Assembly: GCA_025766275.1 (NCBI GenBank)
Contig: JAFKAC010000014.1
Location: forward strand, 558,001 to 622,000
Source of the DNA: Lactarius indigo
Taxonomy: Eukaryota; Basidiomycota; Agaricomycetes; Russulales; Russulaceae
Direction: 5' to 3'
Length of the DNA stretch: 64,000 bases
The notes under the pieces are model-generated. The model saw only the letters and a program-made list of their open reading frames with translations, was not told the DNA's origin and ran no database searches. The first letter of the stretch is position 1; every line of letters starts with the position of its first letter. Shown here piece by piece: positions 21,204 through 32,172 of the stretch. Both the position numbers and the translations under genes were made by a program.

Positions 21204-24200
21204 ATGGCTGGATCTAGGAAGAGGGCCCCTTCAACACCCAAGAGGACTCCAAAAAGGCCAAAGACCAAGAAGAGCCAGGTCAAACAGCGGGAGCTTCCTG
21301 GTGGTGCTTTGGAGATGTCTTTTCAGCTTGATGGTATGTGCTCATTGTTTTGATGGTATCCATACACTCATATTGTGTTAGTCTCATCCACAGCTGCTCA
21401 GACATCAGTTGCCAGTGCCAGACATGTGCACTTTAATCTAGGCTCTTCTGCAGCTTCAGGTGGCCCTCCTGGACCCTCACAGCAGGGAGAGGACCCCTTT
21501 GCAGGTTCTTCACCTGCTCAGGCTGCCAATCAAGTGAGTATCTATTTTATTAATTTTATAATCATTTTTTAACAAATTTAATACAGGGAGGCCTTAGCTC
21601 ACCCCAACCTGAGAACTTTGACCTTGGAAATGGGTCAGATGGCTCTCAGGAGGGTGGTGCTAATTTCAATAGCCCTCAGGAAGGCAACTCTGACCCTCCA
21701 ACTCCAACTCGCCGCCCAAGGAGGGCTCAAAAAGCTGGTTCAAGGCTGGGCTCAGGTGATGACACCTTGAGGTTTTTTCAGGCTGTTGATGGGAAGAAAC
21801 AGTGCAAGTTTTGCTTGTGAGTTTTTTATTCTTATTTTTATTTTTATTTCTAAAAATTATTTTTATAGGATACTTCATCAAGAGGATGCGTCCATCAAAG
21901 TACACTCATATCGCTCCACTACTGCAACAGGTCCTCTGCGGTCCCATCTGCTCAATCACCATGCAGATGAGTGGGTTACAGAGTGCCAAAGACTCAAAAT
22001 TGAGCTGAGAGGTAAAGAGGGAGAAGAAGCTGTTGCAAGAGTTACTGGAGTTCCTGTAGAGCATCAAGCTAGGCGCCGCACTCCCTTCACTCAAGACAAC
22101 TTTTTAGATGGCCTTGTGCAATTTATTGTTGCCACAGATCAGGTTTTTTATTTAATTTTAATTTTTTTTCCCTATTTAATGTTTTTTTTTTTTTTTTTAG
22201 CCTATGATGATTGTGGAGAGACCAGAGTTCCGCCACCTGTGTCTCCTACTCCGCCCTGAGCTGAGTGATGCAGACATCCCTCACAGGACCACTATGCAGA
22301 AGCGCATTGTGGAGAACTGTACAGAGGCACTCCACAATTTGTCTCAGCATATTCAGGTAATATTTTATTATTATATCTTAGTGCTTGAGGGCTAACTTCT
22401 ATTTAGACAAGCTGCCTTGGGAGGGTCTCTTTTACCACAGACATGTGGACAGACCCTGACCTCAAGCCATACATGGCTGTTACTGCTCACTGGCTGGAGC
22501 AGATCCAGACTCAAGATGGCCAGCAAAAGCTAACCCTTAGAGCTGACCTTATTGGATTTGTCTATTTTCCTGGGTCCCACACTGGAGAGAGGTTAGCTGA
22601 GGTCTTTCATTTTATCATTACTAGGATGGGGCTTGAAAGAAAGGTAATGTCTACTTCATTTTATATATAAATTTCGACTAATTAATTTTTTTTTAAATAA
22701 AGATTGGTTGGATAACAACAGATAATGCATCCAACAACAGCTCTATGATGGAGGCACTAGAAACTCAGTTAAAGAAGCAATATCCTAATACTGGGTTTTC
22801 TGCAGAGCAGTGCCACATCAGGTAAGTGTCAAACTATTTAATATTTTTTTGCTAACACTTTTTAGATGCTTTGCCCATATTGTAAATCTTGCATGCAAGG
22901 CAATGCTTGAGGAAGCAGTTGAACTTGGTTTTGACCAAGTTAAAAGGCTTCAGCAAATTATTGTTTATGTGAGCCTTTCCTTTTTTTTTTTTCTTTTTTT
23001 TCTTCTTTTTCCCTTCTTTTTTTCGAGTTTTTTTGTCTTTTTTCTTTTTCTTTTTCTTTTTCTTTTTCTTTTTCTTTTTCTTTTTCTTTTTCTTTTTCTT
23101 TTTCTTTTTCTTTTTCTTTTTCTTTTTCTTTTTCTTTTTCTTTTTCTTTTTCTTTTTCTTTTTCTTTTTCTTTTTCTTTTTCTTTTTCTTTTTCTTTTTC
23201 TTTTTCTTTTTCTTTTTCTTTTTCTTTTTCTTTTTCTTTTTCTTTTTCTTTTTCTTTTTCTTTTTCTTTTTCTTGTTTCTTTTTCCGAGTTTGTTCTTTT
23301 TTTTTTTTTTCTAATTTATTTATAATAGATCCGCAACTCATCACGAAGGCGTGATATATTTTCTACAATTGCAAAGGAGTCAAATGTGCCTCCTTTGCAA
23401 TTAATTCTTGATGTGGAGACCAGGTGGTCCTCTGCCTATTTAATGATCAAGAGGGCATTTATTTTGAGAGAGGTATTTTTTAAGCCATTTAATAAATTCT
23501 AATGCTAACTTTTAGTTAGGCAATTGATAGGTTTACTCAGGAGGGAGGGCCAGACCCATTAAATGAGGAAGATTGGAGGGTCCTTGGGGGACTTCAGAGA
23601 ATTCTTCAGGTGTGCAGACATTTTCTCTCTCTGATTGTCTATTAATTTATTTATTAGATCCCCTTCTGGTATCAGCAATCACTTTCTTATGAGAAGACGC
23701 CAACACTTTGTGGCACAGTTGCTGCATTTGAGGGCTTTTTAAAAACCCTGAATGACTTGGCAAATACCTTGGAGACTGAGAGACAGGACATTGGTCTTAT
23801 TATTGGAAAAGCTTCAGAGAAGATAGTTCCATATTCTATGCAGGCCCTTGACCTTCCAGTATATCAGCTTTCAATGGGTGAGTGGCTGTCTTAATATTCT
23901 GCATAATTTCTCATCTCATGTAAACAGTTCTTAACCCTTTGACAAAGCTTGAATGGTTCAAGCAACACTACCAATCAAATGTTTCTGAAGCAGTAAAGCG
24001 CCACCTCCTTGATGCAGTGAGTGCTTTTAATTTTATCATGCTACTCTAAAACTAAAATTCTAAGTAGCTCAGACCATTGTACACACCATCTAGAGCCCCT
24101 ACTAGATCAACTGTACCCCCTCCACCCCCTGAACCATTTGGTGGCATGCAGGCCACTTTGGCAAACCTTGGTATTGGCCCAATGCCTGTCTACAGACCAC

Positions 24201-24643
24201 AGGCAAATACCTTAGAAGGTGAAGTTGATGACTATCTAGCAGCCCCAGTCAAATATGCCAATATTCTTGAGTTCTGGCAGGTATGTAGAATGGTTCATTT
24301 TGTTAGGGAGTACTGACAGTAGTTGGAATGGCAGGAACACCAGAAAAAGTGGCCAACACTCTTCAAGCTTGCCATGGACTTACTCCCCATTCAAGCCACT
24401 TCAGTCCCATGTGAGCGTGTCTTCTCAGCAAGCAAGGAGACAGCTAGAGCCAGGAGGAACCGCCTTAAGCCAGGCAGCATGGAAGCCATACAGATACTCA
24501 AGTTCCAGGCAAAGTATAAAAGGGAACTCAATTTTACTGAAGGGCTTGGAGAGAAGGATGAAATGGAAGAGCTGGAGGGAATGGAGGCAGTCAGACCAGT
24601 TGAGGACTTGAGGGCTTATCTCAGGGGCATTAGTGAGCAGTAG
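21204..24643 (+). CDS. hAT transposase 2, 14 exons, intact
   Basis: Exons: 21204-21333, 21394-21533, 21587-21816, 21869-22142, 22201-22356, 22407-22643, 22703-22821, 22866-22968, 23329-23472, 23520-23609, 23658-23877, 23928-24016, 24068-24280, 24335-24643. They total 2454 nt, in frame, 817 aa, with no stop. A basic N-terminus (RKRAPSTPKRTPKRPKTKK, likely nuclear localisation) comes first. A BED-type finger follows (CKFC ... LRSHLLNHH). The RNase H-like core reads SFTTDMWTDP, ITTDNASNN and CHIRCFAHIVNLACKA; the C-terminal hATC dimerisation block reads KWPTLFKLAMDLLPIQATSV then CERVFSASKETARARRNRL. The gene catalyses cut-and-paste of its own element. Introns are 44-60 nt except intron 8 (360 nt), which carries a hexanucleotide microsatellite. 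The start is the ATG following the pyrimidine-rich leader. The clean frame and perfect ends suggest recent or current activity. Confidence 0.92.
23034..23276 (+). repeat. (TTTTTC)n microsatellite inside a transposase intron
   Basis: About 40 nearly perfect TTTTTC (CTTTTT) hexamers fill the intron at 22969-23328 of hAT transposase 2. On the plus strand they form an extreme polypyrimidine tract, followed by TTTATAATAG as the acceptor. The long FLFLF and KEKEK open frames here are repeat artefacts. The tract might affect splicing efficiency, but none of that can be read from sequence alone. Confidence 0.93.
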
Positions 24644-24779
24644 TTTAAAGAGAATTTTATTTGCAACAAGGCTATATACATGTATTTGTACCTAGGAATG
24701 AACTACATAAAAGTAGGGGACCTGTGCGACTCACCTGGGGTGGCCAGAGAGGGAAAAGGGGGTGGGAAGAGAAAGGGGG

Positions 24780-25345
24780 GTGTGGAGGGGCAAGAGGAGG
24801 GTGCGCGAGGGCTGTCCGAGGGTGTCCGAGGGTGTCCGAGGGTGTCCGAGGGCCTTCCGAGGGTGTCCGAGGCATCCAGGGGCACCCGATGGTCGTCTGA
24901 AGGTGGGCGGGTGCCAGCGCCGGCAGTGAGGGTGGTAGCGGTGGCGGCGGCGGCGACGCGAGGGCGGTGGCGGCGGTGGCAGCGAGGGTGGTGGCAGCGG
25001 CACCAACGGCTGCGCGGTGGCCAGAGGAGCGGCGATGGGCGGCGACGGGCGGCGACCAGAGTGAGGGGCGGCGAGCGGCGACGAGCAGCGGCGACAAGAG
25101 CGAGGGGCGGCGAGCGGCGACGAGAGCGAGGGGCGGCGAGCGGCGACGAGAGCAGGCAAGGGGCGGCGAGGGGTGACGAGCGGCGACCAGAGCAGGCGAG
25201 CGGCGACGAGCGGCGACCAGAGCGAGCGAGGGGCGGCGAGTGGCGATGAGCGGCGACGAGCAGCCACCAGAGAGAGCGAGCGGCGGCGAGTGGCGACGAG
25301 CGGCGGCGAGGGGCAACCAGAGCAAGCGAGGGGCGGCGAGAGCAC
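24780..25345. repeat. GC-rich degenerate repeat, (GGCGACGAGCGGCGACCAGAG)-type
   Basis: Downstream of the transposase stop, about 560 bp consist of imperfect copies of GGTGTCCGAG (24818-24870) and then GGCGGCGAG/CGGCGACGAGAG units. As in the 20.1-20.8 kb block, all frames are long because stops are rare in this composition. It lies between the transposase and the right subterminal GGCTCAGC region of hAT 2. No RNA or protein product can be supported. Confidence 0.8.
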
Positions 25346-25727
25346 AGAAAAGGCCAGAGGTCGGCGGGCAGACAACGCGAACAGCGCGCAGACAGCGCGC
25401 AGACCTCTGGCCAGTTTGTGCAGAGGAGGGACGACGGGGGGGGGATTCGAATCTTCAGACCCAGGACTTGACTTGTCTGTACAATTCGAGGGTCGAATTC
25501 ACACGCGTTAGACCTCACCTCCAATGTGGTTTCGTTGGCTTGGCTGACTCAGGCTACCCAAAAAGGTACAATTTTCTATTCGTACTTTTGGGTGGCTTGA
25601 GCCGGCTCAGCCTAGCTTGAGCCAGCTCAATTTGGAGTGGCTCAGCTCAGCTCGTCCTTTTTTGGTCGAGCTGTGCTTAGCTGAGCCAAGCCAAGCTGAG
25701 CCGAGCCACGGCAACACTACCAAAGTC

Positions 25728-26626
25728 TCATGAGTTTAACACAAAAGGGAGATGCTGTCAACGAATACATCACCGAGTTTGAACGACTCGCGCTTGCTGC
25801 AGATTGGGACCAAACACAACAAGGAACTGCTGAATTCTTCAGAAGAGGGCTACAACATGGATTGTTACTCACCTGTATGAGATGTCCCAAAATGCCCGTC
25901 ACTATGGACAAATGGCAAGCTGCAGCATGCAAAGAGAATCAACATTTCAAGGCAATTAGTAACACTATCGCGCCTTTGGGGGGGAAACATCCCAATCCAA
26001 TGGGACCAACCGCTACAACGTGACCACCAAAGACACACAGCCAAGTAGTGCCCATGGATGTGGACGAAGTCACCACTGTACCTCAGAAACACCCTCAGAC
26101 TCAAGCAGAGATTGAGCAATCAAACAAATGTCGAAAGGAGGGACTCTGTTTCCGCTGCATGCAGTCTGGACACCTGTTAAAAGACTGCCCACAACTGCCA
26201 AGAAAGCAAGATCAGTCAACACCAAACAACAGTAATCAAACGATCAACGTGGCACAAACCAAATTAACCCCAATGAATCCCATCAAAAAACTCAAGAGCA
26301 GCGCCCTCCAACCAACAGCTGAACAACGATCACAGTTCATCACAGACCTACTTATGGACGCCACATTAGAAGACAAAAACACAAGGGAGACCGGAAACCC
26401 AAATATTAACAACCTCACCAGTCGAGCAGAAAATGCCCTTGTTGTCCAGATACCTTATGAGGGAACATCTATCACTACATTAATTGATTCAGGAGCGTTG
26501 GAAAACTTCATCGACCAAGGATTAACATGCACCCTGAACATTCTAACTTATGCTGTTGAACCACAAGAAGTGTTCAATGCTGATGGATCAAGAAATGCCG
26601 CAAACTCTATTACAACAGCCTGTTGA
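25728..26626 (+). pseudogene. gag 3' part and protease start of the host gypsy element
   Basis: Continues the gag split at 19675. Capsid tail: TQKGDAVNEYITEFERLALA. After a TGA (26021) comes the nucleocapsid CCHC knuckle CFRCMQSGHLLKDC. The aspartic-protease active-site region TLIDSGALENFI (DSGA, standing for the usual D[S/T]GA) is at about 26479. A TGA at 26624 ends the frame before pol resumes at 26633. Gag packages retrotransposon RNA; protease cleaves the polyprotein. Clearly inactive. Confidence 0.8.
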
Positions 26627-26632
26627 CTCAAA

Positions 26633-29600
26633 ATGACAGTTGGAGATGAATCAGAAACACTTACATATCTTGTTACAGCACTGGGAAAACCTCGAGCAAT
26701 TCTGGGGTATGATTGGATAGCCCGCCATTCTCCTGAGGTTGACTGGAAGGAGAAGAAACTAATCAGAGACCTTCAACAATTAGAAAAACCTGGCAAAACG
26801 AAGCTGCAAGTTAATGAAGTGGTTGACGGCATACCCTTGTATTACCAAGAATATGCCACAGTGTTTTCCAAAGAAGTGGCAAAAAGATTCCCTCCGGAAA
26901 GACCCAATGACCATGCAATCAAGTTAATCCCAGAAGTGCCATCTATGTTACCATGCAAAATATATCCTCTCAACACTAAAGAACTGACAGACCTTGACAA
27001 TTTCCTGAAAGAACACCTTGCTAAGGGATATATCAGGGAGTCGAAATCACCCTATGCATTGCCATTTTTCTTCCTCAAAAAGAAAGATGGGAAATTGAGG
27101 CCAGTACAAGACTACAAACGTCTCAATCAGCTCATGATAAGAGACGAATACCCCATACCCCTAATCTCAAATCTGTTAGATAGGCTCGCCGACAAGACTC
27201 TCTTCACCAAGTTTGACATATGCTGGGGTTACAATAATATTTGAATCAAAGATGGCGATCAGTGGAAGGCCACATTCAAGACTCCAAGGGGGTTATTCGA
27301 ACCCCTCATCATGTATTTCGGCCTGACGAATTCACTGGCTACCTTCGTACAGGCAATGAACCGTATCTTCTGTACCATCTTGGAACGGTTCCCGTCTGAA
27401 GTATTCATATATATGGATGATATACTTATTGCTACCGTTAGCGACCTGAACTATCATCGATCAGTAGTAAAACAAGTCCTTCAGGTACTCCTTGCCAAGA
27501 GTTATTTCCTCCGTCCTTCAAAATGTGAGTTCGAATGCACCGAAACAATTTATCTAGGCCTCACTATCAGAGGAGGGAAGCTACAGATGGCCCAATATTA
27601 CAGTATGGACGTATTACAGCTAGTGGATGACTCATGACTGGTTATGACTACGGTCTGACAGCAGTATTAGTCATGGACTCTTACATTGCATCAGTCAGCA
27701 TAGTAGTTCGCATGTGATTGTGACTCATGTATGACTCATTCCTAGGATAGCTGTACTAGGGTTCAAGCTAGTTACGCTATTGGTCTCTTAGTATTCTAGT
27801 GGTGCTTTAAAGCCTGTGCGTATCTGTATAAGTAGTTGTCTCGGAAGACCAGGATCCCCATCTTGGTCTTCTTCAATCCACCATCTTGACTTGTCTCCTG
27901 TTTGCCTCAGTCTTCAACTGAGAGTGCCTCCACTCCTATCCACCAAGGGATAGCCTTTGTACATTTTGCCGCAGCATGTGCCCATAGTGCCCCTGTTCAG
28001 CCTGCATTGGGTTGACACGTGATCCCCATTCACTGCGTCTCTGCTAGGTCAATTACGCCTATTCATAGTCCAAGTCGGACTAACGCTGGTGGAGCATAAC
28101 ACCCAAGACAAGGCCAATGGACTAGCAACTTGGCTGACCACACTAACCACCCAACAACAAGTTTGAAGTTTCTTAGGAGTATTGGGGTACCAACGGCCCT
28201 TCATTCCCCAGTTTGCCCATATCTCTAGACCGTTAAACGAACTTCTTCAAAAAGACCAACTGTTCCTCTGGACGCCCCAGTGCATGGATGCAATGAAGCA
28301 GCTGATTAAGATCGCCACAATGCGGCCAACTCTAGCTCAACCAGACCTAACTCAACCCTTCATTCTTCAAGTCAACACATCTGAATTTGCCACGGGAGCC
28401 CTTCTAGCCCAACCGGATCACTGGCGAAAACCACAGGTTGTCAGATACTATTCACAATCATTCACAAGTGCTGAATGGAACTACGATGTGTATGACCGAG
28501 AACTCCTCGGATTAGTATGGGGTCTCAAACACTGGTGCCATTTGTTGGTGGCCACACAACACCCTGTCCTCGTCCTTACAGATCACGCAAATCTCCTTCA
28601 CTATCGACACCCTCAACAAATCACTCAACAAGTTGCTCGACTCGTTAACATTCTTGCCAACTACAACCTGCAATTGAAACATGTGCCAGGCACTACCTTG
28701 CAAGCAGACACTCTATCCAGACATCTGGCCTTACACCTGAACGAGATTGATAATGAGAACATCGTTGTCTTGCCTGACAATCTATTCATCCATACCATGC
28801 AACTTTCAACTCTCGAAGAACAGTGCCTCGCCACACAACAGACCCAACTAGCCTATCTCACCCAATTAGCCCACAAAGGCAAAATCTGTCAACACAATTC
28901 CACCTTCTACCACGAGACAGCACTTGTCATTGTGGAAAACGATGCCCTTAAGAAGTGGGTAATCCGACTTTTTCACGACGCCATAACAGCAGGACACCCA
29001 GGACAAAAGAAAACACTAGCAGCGATCAAAGACCACTATTGGTGGCCCAAGATTGGTCAAGATGTCGTTGAATATGTACAAGGCTGCAACATCTGTCAAA
29101 GCACAAAAAATCAGCCATTGAGACCAAAACCCCTGATACAGCCAATCTTCGGTGAAACATTGGCCCTACCCTTCATGACAATTGCCCTAGATTTCATCAC
29201 CAAGTTGCCCAAATTTCAAGGATACAACACAATCCTTACCATCACAGATCAAGCTTGCTCCAAGGCTAGCATATTCATACTGTGCACCGAAAATATCGAC
29301 GCTCAAGGAGTTGCCACAAAATACCTACATCACATACTACCGCACTATGGGTTACCATGAAAGGTAATATCGGACTGAGATCCTCGGTTCACCTCATCAG
29401 TCATGTGAAACATCTGTAGAAAACTAAACATAGAGCAAAACATAAGCACTGTGTATCACCCAAGAACCAACAGGCAATCAGAACATACAAACCAGTGTCT
29501 CGAACAATACCTGCGGATACATGTAAACCACCAACAAGATGACTGGAGTGATTGGTTACCAATCACCCAATATATGCTGAATGCCTGGCCCTCGGAAACC

Positions 29601-30352
29601 ACTAAACAAAGTCCCTACAAAGTGTTAATGGGATACGTCCCGATAGTACACCAACCCACCAACAGCACAACTAACAGCACAACAGCCACCAAATGACTCC
29701 AAAGGCTAAAACAAGCACAAGAAGCCACAACAACGGCAATGAAAGCAAGTCAAGAAAAGTGGGTCACAGAATCAAAATTTGTCCCCTATCGATTGGGACA
29801 ATCAGTCTGGTTAGACAAAACAAACATTTGTACTACTCACCCAACTAGTAAACTAGCCCCAAAGAGGTACAGACTGTTTCAAGTAACAGCCATCCTCTCC
29901 CCTGCTATCTATCGACTACAGATTCCAGACAAGTGGAAGATACACAATGTATTCCACACTACACTTCTCTCCCCATTCATCCAAACCCCAATACATGGAC
30001 CATCATTCTCAAAACCACCCCCAGAACTTGTAGAGGGAGAAGAAGAATGGGAAGTCGAAGACATTCTGGATGAGCAACGGTGCCGCAAGAAGATACAGTA
30101 TCTGATCCGATGGAAGGGATATTCCGCAGCCGACGACAGCTGGGAACCTGAGGAAAACGTACATGCTCCTGAGCTACTACAACACTATAAAGAGCAATGA
30201 CACCAGTCCATCAGTATCAACAACCTCTCTATCATGCCTCCTCATCATCCACCCCAATACCCACATATTGCAGCTAATGAACTCCCCATCGACATGATCA
30301 CTCGTATCGAGCATGAAGTTGAAGAATGGGCTCAAGTTGGTCAACACTATGA
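26633..30352 (+). pseudogene. pol (RT, RNase H, integrase, chromodomain) of the host gypsy element
   Basis: RT: SPYALPFFFLKKKDGKLRPV, FTKFDICWGYNN, FIYMDDILIAT (the YMDD catalytic box). The solo LTR at 27596-28101 lies between RT and RNase H; its removal gives KLQMAQDKANG. RNase H: NTSEFATGALLAQ, YDRELLGLVWGLKHW. Integrase: HHCC motif (GHPGQKKTLAAIKDHYWWP ... GCNICQ) and the catalytic region TIALDFITKLP. Chromodomain: EDILDEQRCRKKIQYLIRWKGY at about 30058. Stops, all TGA: 27242, 28164, 29358, 29694 and the end of the chromodomain at about 30198. The first four stand where sibling elements have Arg. After 30413 the tail continues at 45944. Not functional. Confidence 0.88.
27596..28101 (+). repeat. 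solo LTR, family C (plus orientation)
   Basis: 506 bp, beginning TATTACAG (a mutated TGTTACAG) and ending AGCATAACA, with a perfect 5-bp target duplication CCCAA (27591-27595 and 28102-28106). It is the same family as 13554-14061 in the opposite direction, and contains the shared hairpin GGAAGACCAGGAT...ATCTTGGTCTTC (27843-27873). It interrupts pol of the host gypsy between RT and RNase H. Confidence 0.92.
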
Positions 30353-30413
30353 CACCTGATGCAACTCCCCAAACTTGTGTGAAGATATGTTCAGGTATAG
30401 CACTTACTGACAA

Positions 30414-30868
30414 TGTTACGGTTCCGCATGTTGGACCCTTACTGTACCGGTTGTGACTATGGCTGTAAGGTATATTAGTCACGGACTCGGGGTTTACGAT
30501 AGGAGTTAGGTGTTGAAGGTGACTCGATCCTAGTACAGATAGTAGTAGTATTAGGACTGTGTTACTTACGCGATACGTTGGACGCTACGATACGATGACT
30601 CATAGCAGTGCTTGAAAGCCTGCTCTTCTTGTATTTAAGGTAGCTGCAGAAGACCAAGATACGCCATCTTGGTCTTCTTCAATCGTCACTTCTTGTCTCT
30701 AAAAACCCTGCTTCGCCTCTATCTAGATATAGGGCCGTCTAAAGTCCGCTAGTGTCTTCGAACATCTAGCCGTTGCCTTCGTGCCATACGCCTTGTGCGT
30801 GATTAGCTAAGTCACAGTCGCCTCCCTCTCATACGCTCAAGTCGAGCTAACGTCGTGACGGCGTTACA
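30414..30868 (+). repeat. 5' LTR of element E
   Basis: TGTTACGG...GGCGTTACA, 455 bp. It contains a probable TATA region GTATTTAAGG (about 30631) and, just downstream at 30649-30677, a perfect hairpin of 12-bp arms GAAGACCAAGAT/ATCTTGGTCTTC. By position this hairpin would lie at or near the transcript start. It is flanked on the left by TSD GACAA. The sequence right after the LTR, TTAAGACCAAGATA, would be the primer-binding region and is shared with element F. Confidence 0.95.
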
Positions 30869-30889
30869 TTAAGACCAAGATATTCAATT

Positions 30890-31630
30890 GTGGCGACTGT
30901 CAACACTCGAGAGCAGTGGACGAACTTCCGTCCCTACTACCTAGAACGAAGGGGAGACCGTAACGTACCAACCCGATTCTTGGGAGCAGCCCGGTGGAGA
31001 GACCGAGGAGACGAAACTGGATATTTTGTTGAATTCAACGGACCTACAAGGTTCAGACCCGTTGAGTTCAATTTCGACCATCTGTGCTGGGTGGAGGTTA
31101 CATGGAACCCCATAGATCACCGCTGGGACGCTGTGAGACCGGCAGGAAGACAATATCAGTGCGACATCGACGTGCGAGAACTCAATTCGCGAGCAGACTG
31201 GGGACCGATTGACGGTCAGATACGAGAACACTCCACCGGAGAAGCAGTAAGTGAAGAAACCGAGGGGGAAGAACAGAGCGAAGACAACCCACTGGCAAGC
31301 GTTGGACCTATCGAACAATACACCATCCAACGAGCTGAGTCATTACATATCTCAGAACAGCCAGAAGTCATTCACGTACAATCACCTGCAGCAGAAATGG
31401 CTACAATGACGATGACAGCGGAAGAAATCATGACAGTGAGAGAACAAGCAGCACGAGAAGCAGCTGAGGCAATTAGAGAAGAATCCCAACGACACCTCCT
31501 ACCCATCAATCCCGAAACAGGACACCGCATGACTGCAGACGACGCCGCAATCTTTCGGGCTATTGGACCTGACCAAGGCAATCCTCCATCAGGAGACGGA
31601 CCGAGACGAGGGATACCACTCGACCCCCCG
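30890..31630 (+). pseudogene. gag of element E, 5' part
   Basis: N-terminal gag domain: REQWTNFRPYYLERRGDRNV, ETGYFVEFNGPTRFRPVEFN, ending in an acidic and then a Pro/Gly-rich segment (IPLDPP). The frame has no ATG: it is open from a TAA inside the LTR, and the first codon matching element F is GTG (30890). Cut at 31630 by insertion of element F (TSD CCCCG); it continues at 39482. Confidence 0.8.
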
Positions 31631-32141
31631 TGTAATGTCGTCACGACGTTAGCTCGACTTGAGCTTCTATGAAGGCGGTAACAACTTAGCAAAAGCCCTG
31701 AAGACACGGAGGTTCAGGCGTGACGAATATCTTGAAGATGCGAAGGTCCAAGCAGATGTAATGGTGAACGCTCGAAGGCGCACTACTCCACGAAATGATA
31801 GAGACAAACGGTAGAGGGAGAAGAGGAAAGAAAGAGAAGACAAGTGACGATTCAAGAAGACCAAGATGGCGTATCTTGGTCTTCACAAGACGGTATAAAT
31901 ACACAAATGAGCAGGCTTAGAAGCGCTGCTATGAGTCACAGTAAGTAGCGTCCAACGTATCGCGTATGTATCTCAAACCCTAGTACTACTAGTACTAGTA
32001 TCGGTGGCGTCCATCCTCAGTCAGCTATCAGTACCGTATCTCCTATCGTGCTACCGTATCACTGTGAGTAAGTCCGCGACTAATCTACCTTACAGCCGTA
32101 ATCGCAACCGGTACAGTAAGGGTCCGAGTCGAAACGTAACA
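31631..32141 (-). repeat. 3' LTR of element F
   Basis: On the minus strand TGTTACGTTTCG...GACATTACA, 511 bp. It carries the hairpin with arms GAAGACCAAGAT/ATCTTGGTCTTC at 31856-31884 and a TATA-like ATTTATACCG on the minus strand near 31895. It differs from the 5' copy at about 31636 and about 31739 (TG here versus CG there). Confidence 0.95.
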
Positions 32142-32156
32142 TCACCCCCTTCTTTA
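32142..32156 (-). promoter_or_regulatory. polypurine tract of element F
   Basis: The minus strand reads AAAGAAGGGGGTGA directly before the 3' LTR, the expected place and composition for the plus-strand DNA primer. Element E has the matching AAAAGGGGGTGA before its 3' LTR (45474-45488). Confidence 0.8.
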
Positions 32157-32172
32157 GCGTGAGACCCCAGAC

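Larger units (their letters stand above)
19676..25719 (+). mobile_element. hAT DNA transposon 2 (apparently intact)
   Basis: Both ends share a 23-bp terminal inverted repeat starting TAGTGTTGCCGTGG (19676 onward; complement ending at 25719). The 8-bp target duplication CCAAAGTC lies at 19668-19675 and 25720-25727. The first and last ~200 bp are packed with GGCTCAGC/GCTGAGCC motifs, likely transposase-binding sites. The interior holds one transposase gene plus two long GC-rich repeat blocks, giving an unusually large element (6044 bp) for its transposase. It sits in the gag gene of the host gypsy. Confidence 0.95.

Noticed and set aside
22810..23344. Open frames with (FLFLF)n and (EKEKEK)n.
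   Set aside because: They are translations of the TTTTTC microsatellite inside intron 8 of the hAT transposase.
24672..25620. Several 190-270 aa Arg/Ser/Ala/Pro-rich open frames on both strands.
   Set aside because: Produced by a GC-rich degenerate repeat; no frame is favoured and no motif is present.
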